Of a stretch of 64,000 nucleotides of DNA, positions 1-7,399 are shown piece after piece. Positions within the stretch are counted from its first letter, which is position 1. Every line of letters starts with the position of its first letter. The translations under genes were made by a program, and so were the position numbers. The stretch is from assembly GCA_013299115.1 (NCBI GenBank), contig JAAFKA010000019.1:43996-107995 (forward strand), given 5' to 3'. This DNA comes from Cytophagales bacterium. Lineage in GTDB: Bacteria > Bacteroidota > Bacteroidia > Cytophagales > Thermoflexibacteraceae. Under the pieces are notes generated by a model. The model saw nothing but the letters and a program-made list of their open reading frames with translations, ran no database searches and was not told the origin of the DNA.

Positions 1-997
1 CGTTTAGGCAAACAAAGTCCGCAATATATTGTCCTATAATATGTTGCCTCCTAAATTTGTAACCTCCTAATTTTTTGCCACTCAACAATTCCCACATAAT
101 TTCCTCTGCTTGGGTAGGAAACTTTCTATGTTTTTCTGCATACTCTTTTAGTTTTGGATAAAACGCAGAATTTGCTGTTTCATAGCCATATTTCAGCCCC
201 CCAGCCCCCAAAGGGGTAGTTTTTGACATTATTTCGTCAGTTCCCCCTCTGATGATTAGTGAGCTTACTCCCTTCTCCCCCTTTGGGGGTTGGGGGGCTT
301 TTGTTCCCCCTTCGGGGGTTAGGGGGCTTAAGAATTTCCTTAAATATTCCTCATTTTCACGTAATTCGTAATTTTGAATTTGCAATTTTTCATTTAACTC
401 ATTCACATATTTTTCAATAGCAAACAAGGCAGCCTTTGCATTTAGCGTATCAAAAATAGTTTCGACAAGCAAAATATCAGAACCACCCTCAATAAGTCCT
501 TTTGTTTGCGTGTAATATGCATCGACAAGTTGGTCAAAAGTAATAGCCCTAAAACCGGGGTCATTCACATCAGGAGAAAGCGAAGCTGTACGGTTGGTGG
601 GACCTAATGCACCCGCCACAAAACGAGGTTTATCAGGCGTGAGTTTATTCATTTTATCAACTTCCTGCTTTGCCACTTTTGCCGACTCATAGTTGAGTTC
701 ATAAGCCAAATGTTCCATTTCGTAGTCCGCCATCGCAATCCACGTACCACTAAACGTATTGGTTTCTACGATGTCTGCCCCAGCTTCAAGGTACAAACGA
801 TGAATTTCGGCAATAATTTGCGGTTGGGTAATGGAAAGCAAATCGTTATTTCCCTTCAAATCTTTGTGGAAATCTTTAAATCTTTCGCCTCTATAATCTG
901 CTTCATTCAGGTTATAGCGTTGTATCATCGTACCCATTGCCCCATCGAGGATTAAGATGCGTTGGCGTAGCAGGTCTTGTAGTTTTGATTTTATCAT
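1..997 (-). CDS. metH: Methionine synthase MetH, N-terminal part, interrupted in frame by a repeat plus DUF559 domain; runs off the left edge
   Basis: The first ~200 residues are the homocysteine S-methyltransferase domain of cobalamin-dependent methionine synthase: the DGAMGTMIQ start motif, ETNTF, and [19 protein letters not shown] are all present. The start ATG is at 997. In relatives this stretch leads straight into a strand like LPIMISGTITDASG. Here, after FAIEKYVNE, the frame continues through AT-rich sequence, then the repeat peptide SPLTPEGGT (residue ~224), then a stretch ending TTPLGAGGL, and from residue ~270 a DUF559 (Vsr/PD-(D/E)XK-like) domain with the typical [22 protein letters not shown] and IIGQYIADF motifs. 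No stop occurs in frame down to base 1. The zinc-binding cysteines of MetH would lie beyond the edge, so whether MetH resumes cannot be seen. I read it as an insertion in a surface loop; a broken gene is the alternative. Confidence 0.85.
   Translation of the reverse strand, partial: MIKSKLQDLLRQRILILDGAMGTMIQRYNLNEADYRGERFKDFHKDLKGNNDLLSITQPQIIAEIHRLYLEAGADIVETNTFSGTWIAMADYEMEHLAYELNYESAKVAKQEVDKMNKLTPDKPRFVAGALGPTNRTASLSPDVNDPGFRAITFDQLVDAYYTQTKGLIEGGSDILLVETIFDTLNAKAALFAIEKYVNELNEKLQIQNYELRENEEYLRKFLSPLTPEGGTKAPQPPKGEKGVSSLIIRGGTDEIMSKTTPLGAGGLKYGYETANSAFYPKLKEYAEKHRKFPTQAEEIMWELLSGKKLGGYKFRRQHIIGQYIADFVCLN
196..330 (-). repeat. GC-rich palindromic repeat (SPLTPEGGT family) inside metH
   Basis: Blocks of the form CCCCCTTCGGGGGTTAGGGGGCTT and their complements occur at about 196-216, 242-247, 271-299 and 305-329, separated by the TTGAC...TCGTCA core that is also found in the copies within the 7.4-12.6 kb gene. 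On the coding strand it reads SPLTPEGGT ... [18 protein letters not shown]. It is immediately followed, in translation order, by the DUF559 domain. Confidence 0.85.
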
Positions 998-1313
998 TGC
1001 GGTTGCAAAGTTTTGTTAAGGTTGCAAAGATAGGAAGGAAAAAAGAGAAATTTTAAAAAATTGGTGTTTTTCATGTTATTTTGTGCTTGGAGGTTGGTAA
1101 AAATATCAACTAAAAGATAGGAAGAAAGAAGATATTTTGTATTTAGTATAAAAATTATACAAGTATTTTTGAGGCTTATGCAATTATAAATCTATTTTTC
1201 GTATATTTGGGTTTTTTATTGAATTTGCTTTACTAATTCAATAGAAAATCATATATAAAAGTGTGTGCTACATATTATATGTAACTTACGTTATCACTTA
1301 ATTGCTAACTGCA
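998..1313. other. Intergenic AT-rich region between divergent metH and the kinase
   Basis: About 315 bases with no convincing gene. It separates divergent metH and the TPR kinase and should hold both promoters. No clean TAnnTTTG element could be assigned by eye. The last part abuts the remnant of the ftcD start at 1314. Confidence 0.5.
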
Positions 1314-1349
1314 ATGCAAAAACTTATAGCATCTGTCCCCAAATTATAA
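1314..1349 (+). pseudogene. Remnant copy of the ftcD 5' end (11 codons then stop)
   Basis: The bases from 1314 match the start of the intact ftcD gene at 3368 in 26 of 29 positions, including the first 16 without a change. It would encode MQKLIASVPKL and then stop, against MQKLIECVPNF in FtcD. It lies just before the histidine kinase gene. It looks like the displaced native start of ftcD after an insertion, or a small duplication. A leader peptide is a less likely reading. Confidence 0.6.
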
Positions 1350-1354
1350 ACTAA

Positions 1355-3301
1355 ATGTTAAATCTTTCTTTTAGAGGTGTGTTATTTTTTATTGTGTTGC
1401 TCTTTAGTTTTGTAGCCATTAGTAACGCCCAAAACCAAAAGATATTAGACAGCCTTGTAGGTCTGTATAGCAATGCCCGACATGACACCAGTCGAATTAT
1501 CTTACTCAATAGTATAGCCTATGAGTACAGAAATGACAAGGCTGATACTTGCCTAATCATTGCAGAACAAGCTCTGCTGATGAGCAATAAGATAGGCTTT
1601 GAGAAAGGAAAAAGCAAGGCATATACTAACATAGGATTGGGTGTTTTTACCAAAGGTAAATATCCAGAGGCTCTTAAAGCATTTCAAACAGCCTTGACTA
1701 TATGCGAAAAAATAAAGGACAAACAAGGTGTGGCTGTTAGTCTGAACAATATCGGAAATATTCACATCTATCAAGGTAACTATGCTTTGACACTTGAATA
1801 TTACCACAAAAGCCTGAAAATTACCGAAGAAATCGGAGATAAACACGGCATTGCTTCGTGCTTGAATGGCATTGGAAATATCTATGTCTATCAAAAAAAC
1901 TATCCTTTGGCTCTCGAATACCATAAAAAAAGTTTAAAAATTAGAGAAGAAACAGAAAATAAATATGGTATTGCTTCAAGTTTTAATAATATAGCCACCA
2001 TTTACTATGAGCAGGGCAATTATACTTCTGCACTTGCAGCTTATCAAAAAAGTCTGAAAACCTATGAAGAAATTGGAGATAAATATGGACAACTTTTTAC
2101 AATAGAGGGCATTGTACTTACTTATCAAAAACAAGGCAATTATGCTCAGGGGATAATATATGGAGAAAGAGGAGTGAAAACAGCTCAAGCAATCGAGGCT
2201 TTACCAGAGTTTAGTGCATTAAGCAAAGTCCTCTCTGAAAGTTATAAACTCAACAAAGAGTATGCTAAAGCCCTCAAATACTATGAAATCTACAAACAAA
2301 CTAACGACAGCCTTTTTAATGTGGAGAAAAGCAAAGCCCTTGCCAATCTTGAAGCCAAAGTTGAAATAGAACATAAGGAGAGAGAAATCCAAAATCTAAA
2401 CCAGAGTCAACTGTTTTTACAGAAAGAAAAACAATTTCAGCAATATATCATTTACTTAGTTTTGGTAGGCATGGTTTGTGTACTCGGTTTTGCTTATTTT
2501 ATTTTCAGCAGTCGTCAGAAAGAACGAAAAGCAAATCAATTAGTATCTGAACAAAAAGAAGAAATAAATCAACAAAGAGATGCGTTGCTACAGCAAGCCA
2601 ATCAATTAGCAACTGCCAATCAAACCAAAGATAAACTCTTTGCCATTCTTGGACACGACCTGAGAAGCCCAATAGCTTCTCTGGAAGGCGTACTTAGCCT
2701 GATGAATGAGGGGCTAATGACTCATGACGAATTTCAAGATTTTATCCCTATTTTTCACAAAAACGTGAAAAATATGCAAAATACCTTAGAAAATTTGCTC
2801 CAATGGTCTGTAAGTCAAATGCAAGGGATGACAGCAAGTCCGTCTTCTCTTAATTTTTATGAACTAATTGACGAAAAAATACAGTTATTTGCAGCAGTTG
2901 CCAAAGCTAAAAATATTACGCTGGCTACTGAAATTACCCCTAATTTAGTCGTATGGGCAGACCCTAATCATGTACGTTTACTACTCCGAAATCTTATTAA
3001 CAATGCTATTAAATTTACACCTGAGCATGGGCATATCCGAATAGTTGCTCAACAACAAGAGGCTCAAGCTGTATTAAGCGTAATAGATACAGGAGTAGGT
3101 ATGTCGGAAGAACAAGTGAGTAAATTATTTAACAAGAATGAAACTTTTACTACCTACGGTACAAATGGTGAAAAAGGAACAGGACTGGGCTTGCAACTTT
3201 GTCAGGAAATAGTAGCTAAAAATAGAGGCACTATTTGGGTAAGTAGTGTGCAAGACGCAGGCAGTACTTTTAGTTTCTCCTTGCCTATATCGCCAAAGTA
3301 A
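1355..3301 (+). CDS. TPR-containing membrane sensor histidine kinase
   Basis: 648 residues. An N-terminal signal/anchor (FFIVLLFSFVAISNAQ) precedes five or six tetratricopeptide repeats (residues ~60-330, e.g. GNYALTLEYYHKSLKI). A membrane helix follows at ~364-386, then a coiled coil, the phosphoacceptor box LGHDLRSPIAS with His434, and an ATP-binding domain with NLINNAIKF, DTGVGM and GTGLGLQL boxes. This is the usual Bacteroidota layout of an exported TPR sensor coupled to a cytoplasmic kinase. There is no receiver domain and no adjacent response regulator, so the partner is unknown. The gene sits between a remnant and the intact start of ftcD, which suggests it arrived as an insertion. Start chosen at the ATG giving the signal sequence. 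Confidence 0.9.
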   Translation: MLNLSFRGVLFFIVLLFSFVAISNAQNQKILDSLVGLYSNARHDTSRIILLNSIAYEYRNDKADTCLIIAEQALLMSNKIGFEKGKSKAYTNIGLGVFTKGKYPEALKAFQTALTICEKIKDKQGVAVSLNNIGNIHIYQGNYALTLEYYHKSLKITEEIGDKHGIASCLNGIGNIYVYQKNYPLALEYHKKSLKIREETENKYGIASSFNNIATIYYEQGNYTSALAAYQKSLKTYEEIGDKYGQLFTIEGIVLTYQKQGNYAQGIIYGERGVKTAQAIEALPEFSALSKVLSESYKLNKEYAKALKYYEIYKQTNDSLFNVEKSKALANLEAKVEIEHKEREIQNLNQSQLFLQKEKQFQQYIIYLVLVGMVCVLGFAYFIFSSRQKERKANQLVSEQKEEINQQRDALLQQANQLATANQTKDKLFAILGHDLRSPIASLEGVLSLMNEGLMTHDEFQDFIPIFHKNVKNMQNTLENLLQWSVSQMQGMTASPSSLNFYELIDEKIQLFAAVAKAKNITLATEITPNLVVWADPNHVRLLLRNLINNAIKFTPEHGHIRIVAQQQEAQAVLSVIDTGVGMSEEQVSKLFNKNETFTTYGTNGEKGTGLGLQLCQEIVAKNRGTIWVSSVQDAGSTFSFSLPISPK

Positions 3302-3367
3302 GGTTTCATAAATCAATTAAATTAAGATTTTGTATCAACTCTTTATTGATAAACTGCTCATTGAAAA

Positions 3368-5038
3368 ATGCAAAAACTTATAGAGTGTGTCCCCAACTTT
3401 TCGGAGGGCAGAGATATGTCCGTAATTAAGCAAATTACAGACGAAATAGAAAAAATTGAAGGCGTAAGGTTGCTCGACGTGGACGGCGGCTATGCCACTA
3501 ACCGCACAGTTGTAACCTTTGTAGGCACACCCGATGCGGTGGTGGAGGCGGCTTTTCAGGCAATCAAAAAGGCTGCCGAAGTCATAGACATGAGCAAGCA
3601 CACAGGAGAACACCCTCGCATGGGAGCTACTGATGTTTGCCCCTTGATACCCATTGCCAATATCACAATGGAGGAAACTGTTGCTTTTGCTCATAAATTG
3701 GCAAAGAGGGTAGGGGAGGGGCTGGCAATTCCTGTCTATTGCTACGAGTCGGCTGCTCTGCACGCAGACCGCAAAAATTTGGCAACCATCAGGGCTGGAG
3801 AATACGAAGGGCTACCTCAAAAACTGAAACAACCCGAATGGAAACCCGACTTTGGGCAAGCTGTTTTCAACGCCAAAAGTGGGGCTACGGTCATTGGGGC
3901 AAGAGATTTCTTGATTGCCTACAACTTTAACCTCAATACCACTTCGGTTCGTCGAGCAAACTCCGTTGCCTTCGATGTGCGGGAGGCGGGGAGAGTGGTA
4001 GAAAAAGAGGGCAAAAAAGTGCTTGACGAGCATGGCGAACCTTTGCGAGTGGCAGGCACCTGCCCCGCAACGAAGGCAATCGGCTGGTACATAGCCGAAT
4101 ATGGCATAGCCCAAGTGTCTATGAACCTCACCAATATCAATGTTACACCTTTGCACGTTGCCTTTGACGAGGTTTGCAAATCTGCCACCAACAGAGGTAT
4201 GCGGGTTACAGGGTCGGAGTTGGTCGGTTTAGTGCCGTTGAAAGTAATGGTGGAGGCGGGCAAACACTTTTTGCGTAAACAACAACGCAGCGTGGGCGTA
4301 TCGGAAGCCGAATTGATACACATTGCGGTAAAAAGTTTGGGTTTAGACGAATTGAAACCTTTTGACCCCAACAAAAAAATCATTGAATATTTGCTCAAAG
4401 ACGAACAAGCAACGCCTTTGGTCAATATGAAACTCAACCAATTTGCTCACGAAACGGCATCAGAAAGTCCTGCACCCGGCGGCGGTTCAGTGGCTGCTTA
4501 TGTGGGGGCTTTGGGAGTTTCGTTGGGTACAATGGTTGCCAATTTGTCGGCACACAAAAAAGGTTGGGACAGCCGTTGGGCAGAATTTTCGGATTGGGCA
4601 GAAAAAGGACAGGTTTTGAAGGACAGCTTATTGCATTTGGTAGATGAAGATACCAAATCTTTCAATGCCATTATGGTTGCATTTGGTTTGCCCAAAGGCA
4701 ATGAAACAGAAAAAGCTGCACGTCATCAGGCTATTCAGGAAGCCACCAAATATGCAATAGAAGTGCCTTTGCAAGTAATGGAAACAGCTTTGCATAGTTT
4801 CAATTTGTTGTTGGCAATGGCAGCAGATGGCAATCCTAATTCGGTTTCTGATGCTGGGGTAGGTGCTTTGTGTGCCTGTGCGGCGGTGCGTGGGGCATAC
4901 CTGAACGTAAAAATCAATGCAGCCAGCTACAAAGACAAGGATTTTGTGAATTTGGTTTTGGCAAAAGCACAAGCAATGGAGGCAAAGGCAGTAGAGTTGG
5001 AGGAAGATGTATTGGAAATTGTCAATGAAAAATTGTAA
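3368..5038 (+). CDS. ftcD: Bifunctional glutamate formiminotransferase / formiminotetrahydrofolate cyclodeaminase
   Basis: 556 residues covering both fused domains of the histidine-degradation enzyme. Residues 1-~300 are the formiminotransferase, opening with MQKLIECVPNFSEG and containing the KHTGEHPRMGATDVCPL segment with the catalytic histidine. Residues ~345-556 are the cyclodeaminase, with APGGGSVAAYVGALG. It moves the formimino group from formiminoglutamate to tetrahydrofolate and then releases ammonia to give methenyl-THF, feeding one-carbon metabolism. No other hut gene is adjacent. Length agrees with the fused family (~540 aa). The 29 bases from its start are duplicated at 1314. Confidence 0.96.
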   Translation: MQKLIECVPNFSEGRDMSVIKQITDEIEKIEGVRLLDVDGGYATNRTVVTFVGTPDAVVEAAFQAIKKAAEVIDMSKHTGEHPRMGATDVCPLIPIANITMEETVAFAHKLAKRVGEGLAIPVYCYESAALHADRKNLATIRAGEYEGLPQKLKQPEWKPDFGQAVFNAKSGATVIGARDFLIAYNFNLNTTSVRRANSVAFDVREAGRVVEKEGKKVLDEHGEPLRVAGTCPATKAIGWYIAEYGIAQVSMNLTNINVTPLHVAFDEVCKSATNRGMRVTGSELVGLVPLKVMVEAGKHFLRKQQRSVGVSEAELIHIAVKSLGLDELKPFDPNKKIIEYLLKDEQATPLVNMKLNQFAHETASESPAPGGGSVAAYVGALGVSLGTMVANLSAHKKGWDSRWAEFSDWAEKGQVLKDSLLHLVDEDTKSFNAIMVAFGLPKGNETEKAARHQAIQEATKYAIEVPLQVMETALHSFNLLLAMAADGNPNSVSDAGVGALCACAAVRGAYLNVKINAASYKDKDFVNLVLAKAQAMEAKAVELEEDVLEIVNEKL

Positions 5039-5227
5039 GGTTTTGATAGAAAATAGTTGGAGGTAGCTGTTCAAAAAGTCAAAAGAATGAAAAAACAAAA
5101 AATATAAATAATTGATTTTCAATAAGTTATATTTTTTTAAATTCCAAATTTTTGACTTTTCGAACACCTTTAGCATTACACCAATGGTACTATTCAAGCC
5201 AAGCATTTAATAAATCAAACTTTTGGC

Positions 5228-6619
5228 TTACAAATGGATTACCTCGCCATAAGCAGCAGCAGCAGCCTCCATGATAGCCTCCGACATAGTTGGGTGAGGG
5301 TGAACAGCCTTAATAATTTCGTGTCCTGTTGTTTCCAATTTGCGGGCAACCACAGCTTCGGCTATCATTTCTGTTACGTTTGCCCCAATCATGTGACAAC
5401 CCAACCACTCACCATATTTGGCATCAAAAATTACTTTTACAAACCCTTCTTTCACACCACCTGCACTTGCTTTGCCCGATGCTGCGAAAGGAAATTTGCC
5501 TATTTTGACTTCATAACCTGCTTCTTTCGCCTGTTTTTCGGTCATGCCAACAGATGCAATTTCGGGACTGCAATAGGTACAACCGGGAATGTTGCCGTAG
5601 TTCAAAGGTTCGGGGTGATGCCCTGCAATTTTTTCTACGCAAATAATTCCCTCCGCAGAGGCAACGTGAGCAAGAGCCTGCCCTTTCACAATGTCGCCAA
5701 TGGCGTAAATGTTAGGAATATTGGTGCGGTAAAACTCATCTACCAATACTTTGCCTTTGTCTGTAGCCACGCCTACTTTTTCTAAGCCTATGCCCTCAAT
5801 GTTGGTGGTTACGCCCACAGCCGACAAGACCATATCACATTCAATTACGTTGGTTAAACTGCCTGTTTTTACTGTAACTTTGCAACCTTCGCCACTCGTA
5901 TCTACTGATTCCACAGTGGAGTTGGTAAGTACGGTCATGCCCGATTTTTTAAACTCTTTTTCTAATTGTTTGCCCACTTCCTCGTCTTCCAAAGGCACAA
6001 GTGTAGGCAAGTATTCTACAATGGTAACTTTTGTACCAATGGTATTGTAAACATAGGCAAATTCAACGCCAATAGCCCCAGAACCAATGACGACCATAGA
6101 TTTTGGTTGTTTTTCCAAAACCATAGCTTTGCGGTAGCCCACTATTTTTTGGTTGTCAATTTTGATATTGGGCAATTCTCTGGCACGTCCTCCTGTTGCC
6201 AAAATAATGTGATTGGCGTCATAAATGGTTTCTTTTCCTGCCGAGTCGGTTACAGAAACTTGCTTGTTGGAAACCAATTTGCCAAAACCCATGAGTTTTT
6301 CAATTTTGTTTTTCTTAAACAAAAATTCTATGCCTTTGCTCATGCCGCCTGCTACGCCGCGGCTGCGGGCTATCATTGCCGAAAAGTCCATTTCGGCACT
6401 TTCTACCTTGATTCCGTAGTCTTTTGCGTGTTTGATATAGTCAAACACTTGAGCAGATTTGAGCAAGGCTTTAGTGGGAATACAGCCCCAGTTCAGGCAA
6501 ATGCCGCCGAGTTCTTCTTTTTCTACTACGGCTACTTTCATGCCCAACTGCGAGGCACGAATAGCTGCCACATAGCCGCCAGGGCCTGAACCAATGACAA
6601 TTAAATCGAATTTTGACAT
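5228..6619 (-). CDS. lpdA: Dihydrolipoyl dehydrogenase (E3)
   Basis: 463 residues from the ATG at 6619 (MSKFDLIVIGSGPGGYVA). It is a FAD/NAD disulfide oxidoreductase with an FAD-binding GSGPGG loop near the start, the redox pair in GGICLNWGCIPTK (Cys-x4-Cys), an NAD-binding VIGSGAIGVEF motif, and the C-terminal HPHPTMSEAI that supplies the active-site histidine. It reoxidises lipoyl groups of 2-oxoacid dehydrogenase complexes or the glycine cleavage system. An open frame extends upstream to 6676, but that extension runs into a 25-bp inverted repeat and lacks similarity to the family, so the downstream ATG is preferred. No E1 or E2 genes are adjacent. Confidence 0.96.
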   Translation of the reverse strand: MSKFDLIVIGSGPGGYVAAIRASQLGMKVAVVEKEELGGICLNWGCIPTKALLKSAQVFDYIKHAKDYGIKVESAEMDFSAMIARSRGVAGGMSKGIEFLFKKNKIEKLMGFGKLVSNKQVSVTDSAGKETIYDANHIILATGGRARELPNIKIDNQKIVGYRKAMVLEKQPKSMVVIGSGAIGVEFAYVYNTIGTKVTIVEYLPTLVPLEDEEVGKQLEKEFKKSGMTVLTNSTVESVDTSGEGCKVTVKTGSLTNVIECDMVLSAVGVTTNIEGIGLEKVGVATDKGKVLVDEFYRTNIPNIYAIGDIVKGQALAHVASAEGIICVEKIAGHHPEPLNYGNIPGCTYCSPEIASVGMTEKQAKEAGYEVKIGKFPFAASGKASAGGVKEGFVKVIFDAKYGEWLGCHMIGANVTEMIAEAVVARKLETTGHEIIKAVHPHPTMSEAIMEAAAAAYGEVIHL

Positions 6620-6638
6620 ATTTTTATGGTGTTTTGGT

Positions 6639-6698
6639 ATTGTAGCATAGGCTTTAGCCTGTGCCTGACTAAACACAGGCTAAAGCCTATGCTACAAT
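6639..6698. repeat. Perfect 25-bp inverted repeat upstream of lpdA
   Basis: The arm at 6639-6663 (ATTGTAGCATAGGCTTTAGC...) is exactly repeated in inverse at 6674-6698 with a 10-base loop. Related halves occur at ~6808-6823, ~12810, ~18615 and ~32645, and a fuller copy lies at 61313-61382, so this is one member of a dispersed palindrome family. It lies in the lpdA leader/promoter region. Confidence 0.85.
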
Positions 6699-6832
6699 TT
6701 TTTTGTTGCTTGCAAAATTAAAAGGTTTTTTTGAAAATCTATCAAATTTTTAATTTTCCGTAGTGTAGGGGTTGCAATGCCTACATTACGAAAAATTAAA
6801 ATACAGGCTAAAGCATACGCTACATTTAAGAC

Positions 6833-7395
6833 ACGGACTAAAGTCCGTGCTATTAAGCTAAGAAACAACCTACAACCCTGAAAGGGTTGAACAACAATAG
6901 CCCTACGTGCAACGTAGGGGAAAAGGTGCAAGGCTACACCACAACCCTGAAAGGGTTGAACAAGAATAGCCCTACGTGCAACGTAGGGGAAAAGGTGCAA
7001 GGCTACACCACAACCCTGAAAGGGTTGAACAACAATAGCCCTACGTGCAACGTAGGGGAAAAGGTGCAAGGCTACACCACAACCCCGAAGGGGTTGAACA
7101 ACAATAGCCCTACGTGCAACGTAGGGGAAAAGGTGCAAGGCTACACCACAACCCTGAAAGGGTTGAACAACAATAGCCCTACGTGCAACGTAGGGGAAAA
7201 GGTGCAAGGCTACACCACAACCCCGAAGGGGTTGAACAATGACATATTGCTACACGAATGTTCAACCCCTTCGGGGTTGGATGCACATTTGCAAATACTT
7301 CCCTACGTTGCACGTAGGGCTATTAGTGTTCAACCTCTTCGAGGTTGTAAACACGATTCCTTAGCTTAACAGCATTGGACTAAAGTCCGTGCTAC
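6833..7395. repeat. Tandem 69-bp double-hairpin repeats with an inverted terminal copy
   Basis: Five 69-bp units start at 6872, 6941, 7010, 7079 and 7148, with a partial sixth at 7217. Each unit contains two palindromes: CAACCCTGAAAGGGTTG and CCCTACGTGCAACGTAGGG. A degenerate copy in the opposite orientation lies at ~7260-7348. The whole block is bracketed by inverted flanks, CACGGACTAAAGTCCGTGC near 6833 and GGACTAAAGTCCGTGCTAC ending near 7395, each next to a TTAAGCTAAG/CTTAGCTTAA motif. Units differ by compensatory changes such as CCCTGAAAGGG versus CCCCGAAGGGG, so stem pairing is kept. Because 69 is divisible by three, long spurious frames run through it on both strands. Confidence 0.9.
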
Positions 7396-7399
7396 AGGT

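Noticed and set aside
4628..5206. A 192-residue minus-strand frame over the ftcD end
   Set aside because: It is antisense to conserved FtcD sequence, with cysteine/histidine-rich composition typical of shadow frames.
6620..6676. N-terminal extension of lipoamide dehydrogenase
   Set aside because: The extension is coded by a 25-bp inverted repeat of a dispersed family and has no counterpart in E3 proteins; the internal ATG gives the standard start.
6872..7240. Possible CRISPR array
   Set aside because: The units are contiguous and almost identical over the full 69 bp, including what would be spacers. There is no unique spacer sequence and no cas gene nearby.
6692..7369. Long open frames on both strands through the 69-bp repeat block, e.g. 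a 160-residue frame with SPTCNVGEKVQGYTTT units
   Set aside because: They arise because the unit length is divisible by three and has no stop in several frames. No start context, no family, and both strands are open at once, with changes that preserve hairpins rather than protein.
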